The notes under the pieces were generated by a model that searched no databases, was not told the DNA's origin, and worked only from the letters and a program-made list of their open reading frames with translations. From an uncultured Pseudomonadales bacterium (GTDB taxonomy: Bacteria; Pseudomonadota; Gammaproteobacteria; Pseudomonadales; Balneatricaceae): a stretch of DNA of 64,000 nt. Of this stretch, positions 44,400-52,787 are shown one piece after another. How positions within the stretch are numbered: the first letter of the stretch is position 1; every line of letters starts with the position of its first letter. Position numbers and translations under genes: made by a program. The DNA is taken from positions 1 through 64,000 of the forward strand of contig CALKFY010000027.1 of the NCBI GenBank assembly GCA_938084925.1, in the 5' to 3' direction.

Positions 44400-45761
44400 T
44401 TATTCGTCGATGAAGCGTTGACGGTCTATGCCGTATTTAGCCAGCTTGTCGTATAGAGTTTTACGGGGAATACCTAGGGCTTCGTAGGTTTGTTTAATGG
44501 AGCCTTGGGCTTGGGATAAAGCCTGTTCGATTAGACGTTGTTCGTATTGCTCAACCATGTTCGGCAGGGTTTGCTGGGTGACGGGTTTTTCCCATACATC
44601 CAGGCTTTGCTGGTCTAATAGCATGTCCGTTAACACATAGCGTTCGGCGACGTTGATGAGTTCGCGTACGTTGCCTGGCCAGCTGTGTTGCATGAGGCTG
44701 TCAACAGCATCCATAGGCAAAGCGGGTAGTGGCAAACTAAAACGCTCGGCGGCTTTGGTCATGAAGAAGCGGAATAGCTGCAAGATGTCTTCGCCACGTT
44801 GGCGCAATGGTGGTAGGAATAGCTCTACCACGTTCAAACGGTAGTACAAATCTTCACGGAACTCGCCTCGCTCGGACATGGTTTTTAGATCTGTTTTGGT
44901 GGCGGCAATGATGCGTATATCCACATCAATGGGGGTGTTTGCTCCCAAGCGCTCAACTTTGCGTTCTTGTAATACACGCAGAATTTTCACTGCCAGAGAA
45001 AGTGGAATGCTCTCGATCTCATCCAAAAAGATGGTGCCTTGGTGGGCGTATTCAAATTTGCCTTGGCGAATCTTTTTGGCGTCGGTAAAGGCGCCGGCTT
45101 CGTGACCAAATAGCTCAGCTTCCATCATGGTATCCGGCAGGGCACCACAGTTGATAGCAACAAAGGGGCCGTCGCGACGGGCACTCTGTTCGTGTAGATT
45201 ACGTGCTACTAATTCTTTGCCGGTGCCGGTTTCGCCGTGAATAAGGGTGCTCACATCGGCTTTGGCGAGCTTACTGATCTTAGCCTTTAAAGCTTGCATA
45301 GGCTGAGACTGACCAACAATGGCCGTAGCCGCACTGTTTTCTAAGGATAGCTTTAGAACACGGTTTTCCATCACCAAGCGGCGTTTATCCATGGCTCTGT
45401 TAACGGTTTCTAGCAAGCCCTCGCGTTGGAATGGCTTGGCGATAAAGTCATAGGCACCCAGTTGTATGGCCTCCACGGCAGTTTGAATATCGCCATGGCC
45501 GGTAATCATTATCACCGGCAGTTGCTTGTCGATCGCCTGCATGTGCTTTAAGAAGCTCATGCCATCCATACCAGGCATACGTAGGTCGCTGATAATTACC
45601 CCAGGATAATCGGCATTGATGATGCGATGAGCCGCATCGGCAGAGGCAAAGACACTTACGTCGTAGTCAGCCAGTTCTAGCAGCTCTGCTAAAGACTCGC
45701 GTATGTCAGCATTATCATCAACAATGGCGATGTGCTTTGTAAGCGTGCGGTTAAGCTCCAC
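44400..45761 (-). CDS. dctD: Sigma-54-dependent response regulator DctD
   Basis: 453 residues from the GTG at 45761, which has AAGGAG upstream and overlaps the dctB stop by 11 bases. Domains: receiver (IAIVDDNADI, phospho-acceptor in VIISDLRMPGMDG), AAA+ sigma-54 activator (Walker A GETGTGKE, GAFTDA loop that contacts sigma-54, Walker B GTIFLDEIESI) and a C-terminal Fis-type helix-turn-helix (TYEALGIPRKTLYDKLAKYG). It most likely activates dctPQM through the sites at 44313-44365. Confidence 0.94.
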   Translation of the reverse strand: MELNRTLTKHIAIVDDNADIRESLAELLELADYDVSVFASADAAHRIINADYPGVIISDLRMPGMDGMSFLKHMQAIDKQLPVIMITGHGDIQTAVEAIQLGAYDFIAKPFQREGLLETVNRAMDKRRLVMENRVLKLSLENSAATAIVGQSQPMQALKAKISKLAKADVSTLIHGETGTGKELVARNLHEQSARRDGPFVAINCGALPDTMMEAELFGHEAGAFTDAKKIRQGKFEYAHQGTIFLDEIESIPLSLAVKILRVLQERKVERLGANTPIDVDIRIIAATKTDLKTMSERGEFREDLYYRLNVVELFLPPLRQRGEDILQLFRFFMTKAAERFSLPLPALPMDAVDSLMQHSWPGNVRELINVAERYVLTDMLLDQQSLDVWEKPVTQQTLPNMVEQYEQRLIEQALSQAQGSIKQTYEALGIPRKTLYDKLAKYGIDRQRFIDE

Positions 45762-47643
45762 GGGCAGGCTCCTTGCAGGGTAGGCGCAGGCAGAATTGCG
45801 CGCCACCTTGGGGGTTGTTGGCAGCACTTAGTGTACCACCCATGGCTTCAATTATACTGTAAGAAATAGATAGGCCAAGACCAAGGCCTACACCAGTACC
45901 CTTGGTGGTAAAGAAGGGGTCAAATAGCTGTACTAGGTGCTCAGGGTCTATGCCGGTTCCGGTATCTATAACTTGAAGGCAGATGTTGTGTTGCCATTTT
46001 TGGCTTGTCACTGATCCTTCTGACAATTGCTGCTCTAGTCCGTTGTCTTCAATTTTACAGTTAATTTGTAGTTTCTTATCGCTACCGTCCAACATGGCAT
46101 CTAGGGCATTGGTCAGCAGGTTAATGAGTACTTGTTCCAAGCGTACTAGGTCGGCTAGAACTTGAACTTCTTGCATCTTGTGGTGGCAATCGATGGCCAG
46201 CTCCACCTGTTCCTGTTTGCAGCGTAATGCCACCAATTCGACGGCATTGTTAACGGCTTCATCTAAGGAAACCCAGCTGGTGCTGTTGTCGGTTTTACGG
46301 CCGAAAGTCTTCAGGTGCAAAGTGATTGCCGCCATTTTTTGCGCTAACTTCTTGATGCTGCTTATGTTGTTGGCAACACGGCTGTAGTTTTCTCGTTCTA
46401 ACCATTGTTCAGCATTGTCAGCTGATGTTTGTATGGCGGTCAGAGGCTGATTAATTTCATGGGTAACGCTAGTAGCCATCTGGCCAAGGGTGGCTAGTTT
46501 AGCTGAGTGAATAAGCTCTGTTTGTGCCTGTTTAAGCTGGTCGTTGCGGTCTTGCAAGTCCTGAGTACGTTTGGCAACACGCACTTCCAGAGTTTCCTTG
46601 GCTTGCTGTAGCCGAGCTTGGTTGACCTCTCGGCGGCCCAAGGTTTCGTTGAATTGTAAGCGTCGCTGTAGAACCACGTAGGCCAAAGAAACCGTCAGTA
46701 TAAATACCAGTATCGATAGCGCTGTATTACGCTGTATAGCGAAATCCAGCGTTTTTAAATCGCCATGGCCATATAGCTGCCAGCTCAGTTCAGGCAAAGG
46801 GAGGCTGACTTCTAGTACACGATTGTAGTCAGGCCTAGGTAAGCTGATTATTTGCGCGTTATCACGTTGCTTTATAAGGTTGATCTGCAACTCAGGAAAC
46901 GAAGTAGTAGGGTATTTGCTGGTGCTTCTGATAGCTTGCTTGGCACTCTCTTCAAGCCGCTGACGGCTAGTAAACAGCCAACTGGGCACGCTTGAGGCAA
47001 TGACAACACCATATTCGTCGGTCATCATCATGGGAGTGCGCTTGTTCAGCCAGCCCCGCTCTAAACGTGACATGTTTACCTTCACCACAATGACCCCGAG
47101 TACATCGTCGGTTTTGGTGTCAAAAATTGGCTCACTGAAATAATAACCGCGTATGCCAGCGTTCACCCCGAGGGTGAAAAAACCGCCCGAGACACCGGTT
47201 CTAGCAGCTTGAAAGTAGGGTGTGTGGGCATAGTCAATGCCTTGGTTGGCGTGCTCAGTAGATGCCAAAGTAGAGCCATTGATATCCAATAAAAATACCT
47301 CGTCAGCGGTTGTTACGGTGCGGATATGTATCAAGTAGTCATGAATATTGCGGTAATGAAGCAGGTTCTTATTGGCGAGGGTGCTGGCCAAGGTGGCATC
47401 CATGATCAGCATTTTAGGTACAAAGCGGTATTTCTCTAGTTCGCTATCGAGGCTATCAGCAAACAAGGATAAGTCTGATTTGATCTGCTGTTGCAGATTG
47501 GTTTGTGCTTGATTAGTAAAAATATACCAGCTACCCAGCATCCACAAAGGCACAAACACCATCAGGCACGCTATATACAGAGACTTTATGTTGTTCTGTA
47601 GCCAGCTGCGCGGTGGATAAGGGATGTCTACTTCAGGGTTCAT
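45751..47643 (-). CDS. dctB: C4-dicarboxylate-type sensor histidine kinase DctB
   Basis: 630 residues: TM1 (LYIACLMVFVPLWMLGSWYI), a double-PAS-like periplasmic sensor (FLLDINGSTLASTEHANQGI, FFTLGVNAGIRGYYFSEPIF), TM2 (ALSILVFILTVSLAYVVLQR), a coiled coil, HisKA (LATLGQMATSVTHEINQPLT) and HATPase (NLLTNALDAML, GTGVGLGLGLSISYSIIEAM). The periplasmic fold and HEINQPL box are typical of DctB. It feeds DctD, encoded immediately downstream with overlapping codons. Confidence 0.93.
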   Translation of the reverse strand: MNPEVDIPYPPRSWLQNNIKSLYIACLMVFVPLWMLGSWYIFTNQAQTNLQQQIKSDLSLFADSLDSELEKYRFVPKMLIMDATLASTLANKNLLHYRNIHDYLIHIRTVTTADEVFLLDINGSTLASTEHANQGIDYAHTPYFQAARTGVSGGFFTLGVNAGIRGYYFSEPIFDTKTDDVLGVIVVKVNMSRLERGWLNKRTPMMMTDEYGVVIASSVPSWLFTSRQRLEESAKQAIRSTSKYPTTSFPELQINLIKQRDNAQIISLPRPDYNRVLEVSLPLPELSWQLYGHGDLKTLDFAIQRNTALSILVFILTVSLAYVVLQRRLQFNETLGRREVNQARLQQAKETLEVRVAKRTQDLQDRNDQLKQAQTELIHSAKLATLGQMATSVTHEINQPLTAIQTSADNAEQWLERENYSRVANNISSIKKLAQKMAAITLHLKTFGRKTDNSTSWVSLDEAVNNAVELVALRCKQEQVELAIDCHHKMQEVQVLADLVRLEQVLINLLTNALDAMLDGSDKKLQINCKIEDNGLEQQLSEGSVTSQKWQHNICLQVIDTGTGIDPEHLVQLFDPFFTTKGTGVGLGLGLSISYSIIEAMGGTLSAANNPQGGAQFCLRLPCKEPARGA

Positions 47644-47665
47644 GGGGGGAGTATACGGGAAAAAT

Positions 47666-47701
47666 AAAAAAAGGGCCTGATGAAAATCATCAGGCCCTTT
47701 T
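47666..47701. terminator. Intrinsic terminator after mdh, A- and T-flanked
   Basis: GGGCCTGATG (47673-47682) pairs perfectly with CATCAGGCCC (47688-47697) around AAAAT, with A-runs and T-runs on either side. It separates mdh (upstream in transcription) from dctB. Confidence 0.93.
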
Positions 47702-47708
47702 AAGGGTG

Positions 47709-47760
47709 TTTGTAGGTCGGCCTTTAGGCCGACATGTCGAACTGAAGTTCGACCTACAAA
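47709..47760. repeat. Clover-shaped palindromic repeat, family B, copy 1
   Basis: Outer arms TTTGTAGGTCG (47709-47719) and CGACCTACAAA (47750-47760) are perfect. Inside are two hairpins: GTCGGCC-TTTA-GGCCGAC (47716-47733) and GTCGAACT-GA-AGTTCGAC (47736-47753). The element abuts the mdh stop codon. A related pair of hairpins lies at 63495-63546. Confidence 0.85.
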
Positions 47761-48738
47761 TTAACCTAGCAAGTGAGCGATTGCGTCACGCTCTTCTTCC
47801 AGTTCTTGTTGAGTCGTGTTCATACGAGCGCGAGAAGCGTCGTCGATTTCTAGACCCTGAACGATGCTGTAGTCGCCGTTTTCGCAAGTCACTGGGAAGG
47901 AGTACATTAGGCCTTCTGGGATACCGTAGGAACCGTCAGATGGGATACCCATAGAAGTCCATTCGCCGTTAGTGCCAGCAGCCCATAGACGCATGTGGTC
48001 GATGGCAGCGTTAGCAGCAGAAGCAGCAGAAGAAGCACCACGTGCCTTGATGATAGCAGCGCCACGTTGAGCGATAGTTGGGATGAACTCTTCGTCGATC
48101 CACGCTTGGTCAACTTGGCTAGTAGCAGCTGTGCCCTTAACGGAAGCCTTAGTGATGTCAGCGTACATAGTAGCGGAGTGGTTGCCCCATACACACATGT
48201 TAGTGATATCGGTAACGGCAGCATTAGTCTTGTTAGCCAACTGAGTTAGAGCACGGTTGTGGTCCAAACGAGTCATAGCAGTGAACTGACGTGGGTTGAT
48301 GCTTGGCGCGCTCTTCATAGCGATGTAAGCATTGGTGTTAGCTGGGTTGCCAACCACAAGAACTTTAACGTTCTTGTTAGCGTTGTCGTTAATAGCCTTA
48401 CCTTGTGCAGTAAAGATGTTAGCGTTAGCTTCTAGCAAGTCCTTACGTTCCATACCTGGACCACGAGGACGGGCGCCTACTAGCAAGCAGTAGTTAGCAT
48501 CGTCAAAAGCAACGTTAGCGTCGTCAGTAGCAGTGATGGAGTTAACTAGTGGAAATGCACAGTCTTCAATTTCCATTACTACGCCGTTTAGGGCTTCTAG
48601 GGCTGGAGTGATTTCCAATAGCTTTAGGTTAACTGGCTGGTCAGCACCTAGCATTTCGCCTTGGGCGATACGGAAAATTAGTGAGTAAGAAATCTGGCCG
48701 GCGGCACCGGTAATAACAACGTTAACTGGGCTCTTCAT
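47761..48738 (-). CDS. mdh: NAD-dependent malate dehydrogenase
   Basis: 325 residues from the ATG at 48738 ([20 protein letters not shown]). The longer frame upstream adds 20 unlikely residues. It oxidises malate to oxaloacetate in the TCA cycle. Visible are the [10 protein letters not shown] dinucleotide loop, the Asp/Glu region [10 protein letters not shown], catalytic and substrate residues in [29 protein letters not shown], the Arg in MTRLDHNRA, and His in [11 protein letters not shown]. This is the cytosolic-type MDH (closer to the eukaryotic cytosolic and Thermus forms than to E. coli Mdh). Confidence 0.95.
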   Translation of the reverse strand: MKSPVNVVITGAAGQISYSLIFRIAQGEMLGADQPVNLKLLEITPALEALNGVVMEIEDCAFPLVNSITATDDANVAFDDANYCLLVGARPRGPGMERKDLLEANANIFTAQGKAINDNANKNVKVLVVGNPANTNAYIAMKSAPSINPRQFTAMTRLDHNRALTQLANKTNAAVTDITNMCVWGNHSATMYADITKASVKGTAATSQVDQAWIDEEFIPTIAQRGAAIIKARGASSAASAANAAIDHMRLWAAGTNGEWTSMGIPSDGSYGIPEGLMYSFPVTCENGDYSIVQGLEIDDASRARMNTTQQELEEERDAIAHLLG

Positions 48739-48977
48739 CAGGGGCACTCCAAGTTGTGGTAGATATGCAGGCCTGAAAATCGCTTGTGGCGAAACCATGG
48801 CCTAAAAAATGAGGCGCTATTATAACCAAAAATGACGCATTCGGATATGCGACTAACGACTATCGAATATCAATAGTTGAAATAGTCACTAGGGCTTGCC
48901 TTGTGACAGATTTGTAGTAGCTTTGTCATTTGTTGAGGTGCCAGCAGCACCACGAAGCAATTTATAAAGGTGACAAC

Positions 48978-49874
48978 ATGCATTACGGCAAGCTTAAAAA
49001 TGGCCACTTGGCCGCCATTATCGACAACACTATTATTGGCCTAGTGGAGGCAGCGTCGCGTTTGGGTAGGCCGCTGCCAGCAACGGATCTGTATGCCTTA
49101 ATTGCTGCTGGCGAGCAAGCGCAGCAGGCCACGCAGGAATTGGCGCAAGAGGCTTTGCAGCAAAATGTGGCCTGCCAAGGTTATGATAGTAAGTTGTTGC
49201 AAACACCCCTAGGTAAGGCGCAGCGTAATATCTTTTGTATTGGCAAAAACTACGCCGACCACGCCGCTGAAATAGCCGCCAAATTAGATGCCGAATCGGA
49301 TTTGCCCAAACACCCTATCGTGTTCACCAAAGCCACTAATACTCTTATAGGCCCCAATGATGATATACCCTTGCATGCGGGGGTGACGGAAAAAATAGAC
49401 TACGAAGGTGAGCTAGCCATAGTGATAGGCAAGCGTGCTAGTAACATTAGCGCCGATGATGCCTGGCAGCATGTGTTTGGCTTTAGTTGTTATAACGATG
49501 TTTCTGCCCGTGATTTGCAGCGCCGCCACACCCAGTGGCATATAGGCAAAAGCTTAGATGGCTTTGGCCCTATGGGACCGGTGGTAACGCCAACCCATGG
49601 TAAGCCCTTAGACGGCAAGGTGCGTTTAACCTGTGCGGTAAATGGGGAAGTGCGCCAAGATGCCACCCTAGATCTGATGATATTTGATGTGCCCACCATC
49701 ATCGCCACCCTGTCTAAAGGCATTACCCTAGAAGCTGGAGATGTCATTGCTACCGGTACACCAGCGGGTGTGGGTATGGGCTTCACGCCATCGAAGTTCC
49801 TGCAGTCTGGCGATAAGGTAGAAGTGGCCATTGATGGCACCTTGCCGTTGGTGAACTATGTGCAACAAGGTTAG
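48978..49874 (+). CDS. Fumarylacetoacetate hydrolase-family protein
   Basis: 298 residues from the ATG at 48978 (MHYGKLKNGHLAA) with the AAGGTGAC ribosome-binding site; an earlier in-frame start lacks one. FAH-fold core: IFCIGKNYADHAAEIA, PIVFTKATNTLIGP, EKIDYEGELAIVIGKRA (metal-binding Glu pair), SCYNDVSARDLQRRHTQW and GDVIATGTPAGVG. The family includes acylpyruvases, oxaloacetate decarboxylases and 2-hydroxyhepta-dienedioate isomerases; the exact reaction cannot be told. It is divergent from mdh across about 240 bases. Confidence 0.9.
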   Translation: MHYGKLKNGHLAAIIDNTIIGLVEAASRLGRPLPATDLYALIAAGEQAQQATQELAQEALQQNVACQGYDSKLLQTPLGKAQRNIFCIGKNYADHAAEIAAKLDAESDLPKHPIVFTKATNTLIGPNDDIPLHAGVTEKIDYEGELAIVIGKRASNISADDAWQHVFGFSCYNDVSARDLQRRHTQWHIGKSLDGFGPMGPVVTPTHGKPLDGKVRLTCAVNGEVRQDATLDLMIFDVPTIIATLSKGITLEAGDVIATGTPAGVGMGFTPSKFLQSGDKVEVAIDGTLPLVNYVQQG

Positions 49875-49927
49875 TAATTCACTGCTACACTATTTAGTAC
49901 CCAATCTTCATCATAGGCAAGGATGCC

Positions 49928-50602
49928 ATGACGATCAAACACTGGCCCACCAGCGAGCGACCGCGGGAGCGCTTGCTTAGCCACGGCCCTCAGGCACTAA
50001 CCGATGCCGAACTGTTAGCCATTTTCTTGCGTACCGGTTGCGCAGGCACCAGTGCTGTGGATTTGGCGCGGCAGCTAATCAATGACTTTGGCAGTCTCAA
50101 TGCCCTGCTGCAAGCATCGCAGCAGGCCGTGTGCGCGGTGCCTGGCCTTGGTCCCACCAAGTATGCCCAATTGCAGGCGGTAAAAGAGCTAGGTTTACGT
50201 TTGGCCAAAGAGACTTTGGTAGAGCCGGCCAGTATGACCTCCAGCAAGCAAGTAGGCCAATATCTTTGTCTGCAACTAGGGCACTATCAGCGGGAAGTGT
50301 TTGCACTGTTGCTGTTGGATAGTCAGCATCGGCTAATTCAACTTGAAGAGCTATTTCAGGGAACCATTGATAGTGCTAGCGTGCACCCTCGTGAAGTGGT
50401 GAAGACCGCCCTTAAGCACAATGCTGCTGCGGTAATCCTCAGCCATAATCACCCCTCGGGCGTGGCTGAGCCGAGCCGCAGTGACCGTTTGATTACCGAT
50501 AGCCTATGCCAAGCGTTAGATATAGTAGGCGTGCGTGTGCTAGACCATGTGGTGGTGGGGCAAAGGCAGTGGGTATCCTTTGCGGATAGAGGTTGGTTGT
50601 AA
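49928..50602 (+). CDS. radC: RadC family (JAB/MPN-type metalloprotein)
   Basis: 224 residues. The N-terminal helix-hairpin-helix part has [20 protein letters not shown]. The C-terminal JAB domain carries the metal-binding pattern E...[14 protein letters not shown] (His-x-His then Ser/Asp, about residue 173). Its role in vivo remains unclear; DNA-repair involvement has been questioned. In many gammaproteobacteria radC precedes rpmB-rpmG; here a toxin-antitoxin pair lies between. Confidence 0.94.
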   Translation: MTIKHWPTSERPRERLLSHGPQALTDAELLAIFLRTGCAGTSAVDLARQLINDFGSLNALLQASQQAVCAVPGLGPTKYAQLQAVKELGLRLAKETLVEPASMTSSKQVGQYLCLQLGHYQREVFALLLLDSQHRLIQLEELFQGTIDSASVHPREVVKTALKHNAAAVILSHNHPSGVAEPSRSDRLITDSLCQALDIVGVRVLDHVVVGQRQWVSFADRGWL

Positions 50603-50644
50603 TGTTTGATCAAATTGACACCTGTTACGTATCGGGTTACAGTG

Positions 50645-50923
50645 GTGATTAGGTCGTTTAAGCATAAGGGCTTGGAGCGCTTCTTTCGTACCGGAAGCCT
50701 TTTGGGAATCCAAAATGCGCATGCTAGAAGGCTGAAATTAATTTTGGTTCGTTTGGATAGTGTCAGTAATGCACCAGATATGGACTTACCTGGTTTACAT
50801 TTGCATCGCTTGAAGGGTCATCGACAGGATATTTGGTCAGTCCGAGTCAATGGCAATTGGCGTGTTACATTTCGGTTTAATGATGGCGATGCTGAAATAG
50901 TTAACTATGAAGATTATCATTGA
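50645..50923 (+). CDS. higB: HigB/RelE-type toxin (mRNA interferase)
   Basis: 92 residues from the GTG at 50645 (VIRSFKHKGLERFF). The start is set by homology to the usual MIKSFKHKGL opening; upstream codons look random. The body (RRLKLILVRLDSVSNAPDMD, LHRLKGHRQDIWSVRVNGNW, RVTFRFNDGDAEIVNYEDYH) is diagnostic of the HigB/Killer family, ribosome-dependent RNases. The toxin gene precedes the antitoxin, as in higBA. Confidence 0.92.
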   Translation: MIRSFKHKGLERFFRTGSLLGIQNAHARRLKLILVRLDSVSNAPDMDLPGLHLHRLKGHRQDIWSVRVNGNWRVTFRFNDGDAEIVNYEDYH

Positions 50924-50931
50924 GGTGAGCA

Positions 50932-51219
50932 ATGCGAATGCACAACCCCCCCCATCCAGGTGAAGTGTTAAATGAGCTGTGCATAAAACCACTTGGCTTG
51001 AGTGTGACGGAGGCAGCCAAAGCTTTGGGAGTGAGTCGTAAAACCCTGTCAGCGCTGATCAACGGCCGCGCAGGAGTCAGCCCAGAAATGGCAATACGGT
51101 TATCCAAGGTGTTTAATACCTCGGCAGAGAGTTGGTTGCAGCAGCAGATGCAGTATGACTTGTGGCATGCTGAACAGCGTCGTGATGAAATAATAGTTTC
51201 TCCCTTAGCTGTTGCCTAA
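50932..51219 (+). CDS. higA: HigA-type antitoxin, XRE DNA-binding protein
   Basis: 95 residues. [23 protein letters not shown], then [19 protein letters not shown]; the opening [11 protein letters not shown] is the HigA/VapI signature. It neutralises HigB and represses the operon. The ATG at 50932 has GAGGTGA at good spacing; a second ATG two codons later is possible. Eight bases separate it from higB. Confidence 0.93.
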   Translation: MRMHNPPHPGEVLNELCIKPLGLSVTEAAKALGVSRKTLSALINGRAGVSPEMAIRLSKVFNTSAESWLQQQMQYDLWHAEQRRDEIIVSPLAVA

Positions 51220-51389
51220 CAACAAAGTTCCCTTCAGCAAAATACTCTGCTATACTTCGCGTCCCTTATTTTGCCACCAGTTTAAAGGCTTAATAAGGCT
51301 GGTACGGATATTGGCCCACTGGAGGGCTGCTCCGCCTGAGAATGCGACATGGGGTCGTATTCAATAAAACACCATCTGAGGTATTTAAA

Positions 51390-51626
51390 ATGTCCAGAGT
51401 ATGTATGGTTACCGGTAAGCGCCCTGTCGCAGGTAACAATGTGTCTCACGCACACAACAAAACTCGTCGTCGCTTCTTGCCAAACTTGCATTGGCACCGT
51501 TTTTGGGTAGAAAGCGAAAACAAATTCGTTCGTCTACGCGTCACTTCTAAAGGTATGCGTATTATCGACAAGAAAGGTATTGATGCTGTATTGGTAGATG
51601 TTCGTGCCAACGGCGTTAAGGTATAA
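51390..51626 (+). CDS. rpmB: 50S ribosomal protein L28
   Basis: 78 residues from the ATG at 51390 ([20 protein letters not shown]), normal for L28. [20 protein letters not shown] is characteristic. It is followed 11 bases later by rpmG. The roughly 130-base leader before it begins with TATACT (51251-51256), a probable -10 box. Confidence 0.97.
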   Translation: MSRVCMVTGKRPVAGNNVSHAHNKTRRRFLPNLHWHRFWVESENKFVRLRVTSKGMRIIDKKGIDAVLVDVRANGVKV

Positions 51627-51637
51627 GGAGCTGACTC

Positions 51638-51793
51638 ATGCGCGATAAAATTAAGCTGGTTTCCAGCGCCGGTACTGGTCACTTCTACACCACCACCAAA
51701 AATAAGCGTAACATGCCTGACAAGATGGAGATCAAAAAATTTGATCCTCGTGTTCGCAAGCACGTTATGTACAAGGAAGCCAAAATCAAGTAA
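51638..51793 (+). CDS. rpmG: 50S ribosomal protein L33
   Basis: 51 residues ([20 protein letters not shown], then [20 protein letters not shown]). This is the zinc-free form without cysteines, common in gammaproteobacteria. Strong AAGGAG ribosome-binding site. Its terminator is at 51811-51835. Confidence 0.97.
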   Translation: MRDKIKLVSSAGTGHFYTTTKNKRNMPDKMEIKKFDPRVRKHVMYKEAKIK

Positions 51794-51810
51794 TTGATTT
51801 TGCTCCATAG

Positions 51811-51835
51811 AAAACCGGCTAAGGCCGGTTTTTTT
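51811..51835 (+). terminator. Intrinsic terminator of rpmB-rpmG
   Basis: AACCGGC (51813-51819) pairs with GCCGGTT (51824-51830) around TAAG, then a run of T. Confidence 0.92.
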
Positions 51836-52002
51836 GTGAACGGTATTCTGCGATGACATAGGCTGTTTTTTGCTTCTGCAAAAACTGCAGTTCCAACATC
51901 CATGTTGGTCATGTCATAGAGCGGCGATTGTACCTAAAGCCACTTTCCCTCCAAATTCTCCTTAGTCGCATGCCCTAATATGTTATGTCGGGTACGCCAC
52001 GG

Positions 52003-52018
52003 TGCGCTATTTTAGTGC
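52003..52018. promoter_or_regulatory. NtrC-like binding site
   Basis: TGCGCTATTTTAGTGC differs at two positions from the classic NtrC dyad GCAC-TATTTT-GGTGC type. It lies about 75 bases upstream of the sigma-54 promoter. Confidence 0.65.
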
Positions 52019-52092
52019 TGCTGCACTTCGATGATGCCACTCTTACTTTAACAATCGCCTGTAATCAGTTGTTATTAATAGAATATTAATTC

Positions 52093-52108
52093 TGGCATGG
52101 GTTTTGCT
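52093..52108 (+). promoter_or_regulatory. Sigma-54 promoter for the ANTAR gene and nitrate transporter
   Basis: TGGCAT (52093-52098), GGGTT, TTGCT (52104-52108). One base differs from the -24/-12 consensus and the spacing is right. It is 42 bases before the gene. Confidence 0.8.
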
Positions 52109-52149
52109 ATCTCTACATTAGAGAATCAAACTAAGGAAGGTTTACATCC

Positions 52150-52698
52150 ATGCAGTCGGCGTCATTATCCATACAGGCAAGGGTCACTAATAACAGTGAA
52201 AAAATCCTAACTGAAATTATGCTACAGGAGGCGGGATTTACTTCACGCATTGTCAATTTGTTCCGCCCTCAAGCTTGCCTTGCACATATCTATGTTGCAT
52301 CAAAAATAAGTGCTGAAGAAGCCCAGCAACTCGTGCAGCAGCAAAAACAATTGCAGGCACCTTTAATGGTGATTTTAAAGCGGGCAGAAGAAAGCATTAT
52401 AGCGCAGCTAGTGTCAGGCAATGTGCCCCTAGTATATGCCGGTGGCTGGCCCGGCCAACGCTTTAAGCAGTTGTTAAAGGTGGCTCAGGAGCGTTACCGA
52501 GCACAGGTTAAGCAACGCCAGCAACTGCTAGACAGCCAGAAAAAAATAGATCAAATGGGCGTCATCAATCAAGCCAAGGGTAAGTTAATGCAGCAACAGC
52601 AGGTTAGCGAGGCCAGAGCACATGCGGCCTTGCAAAGGTTGGCCATGAGCCGCGGCATTAGCTTGGCTGAAATAGCACGGCAAGTTCTACAAAGCTAG
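52150..52698 (+). CDS. nasT: ANTAR-domain response-regulator-like protein (NasT-like antiterminator)
   Basis: 182 residues. The N-terminal half is receiver-like but degenerate: no clear acidic triad or phospho-Asp is seen. It ends in LMVILKRAEESIIAQLVSGN. A coiled linker follows, and then the ANTAR RNA-binding domain (INQAKGKLMQQQQVSEARAH, then AALQRLAMSRGISLAEIARQ). ANTAR proteins bind paired hairpins in leader RNA and prevent termination. A terminator hairpin follows at once, before the nitrate transporter gene. No NasS-type nitrate sensor is in the window, so its signal is unclear. Confidence 0.85.
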   Translation: MQSASLSIQARVTNNSEKILTEIMLQEAGFTSRIVNLFRPQACLAHIYVASKISAEEAQQLVQQQKQLQAPLMVILKRAEESIIAQLVSGNVPLVYAGGWPGQRFKQLLKVAQERYRAQVKQRQQLLDSQKKIDQMGVINQAKGKLMQQQQVSEARAHAALQRLAMSRGISLAEIARQVLQS

Positions 52699-52730
52699 CT
52701 TTCATATTCAATTACCAGTTTCCAAATAGC

Positions 52731-52770
52731 AAAGGCGCTTACCATCTGCATAGATGGAGCGCCTTTTTTT
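52731..52770 (+). terminator. Terminator/attenuator between the ANTAR gene and the nitrate transporter
   Basis: AAAGGCGC (52731-52738) pairs with GCGCCTTT (52759-52766). An inner stem CCATCT/AGATGG (52742-52747, 52752-52757) caps it, and seven T follow. The transporter gene starts 18 bases further on with no separate promoter seen, so read-through must be regulated, plausibly by the ANTAR protein just made. Confidence 0.82.
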
Positions 52771-52787
52771 GTTTTTAGAGGCATATT

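Larger units (their letters stand above)
51836..52149 (+). promoter_or_regulatory. Regulatory spacer before the nitrate-assimilation cluster
   Basis: 314 bases without a convincing gene. It holds an NtrC-like dyad (52003-52018), the palindrome GTGC-TGCT-GCAC (52015-52026) and a sigma-54 promoter (52093-52108). The first 120 bases show nothing distinct. Confidence 0.6.

Noticed and set aside
48930..48977. Earlier in-frame start for the FAH-family gene
   Set aside because: The added 16 residues look random, while the ATG at 48978 has a good AAGGTGAC site and starts the family-like sequence.
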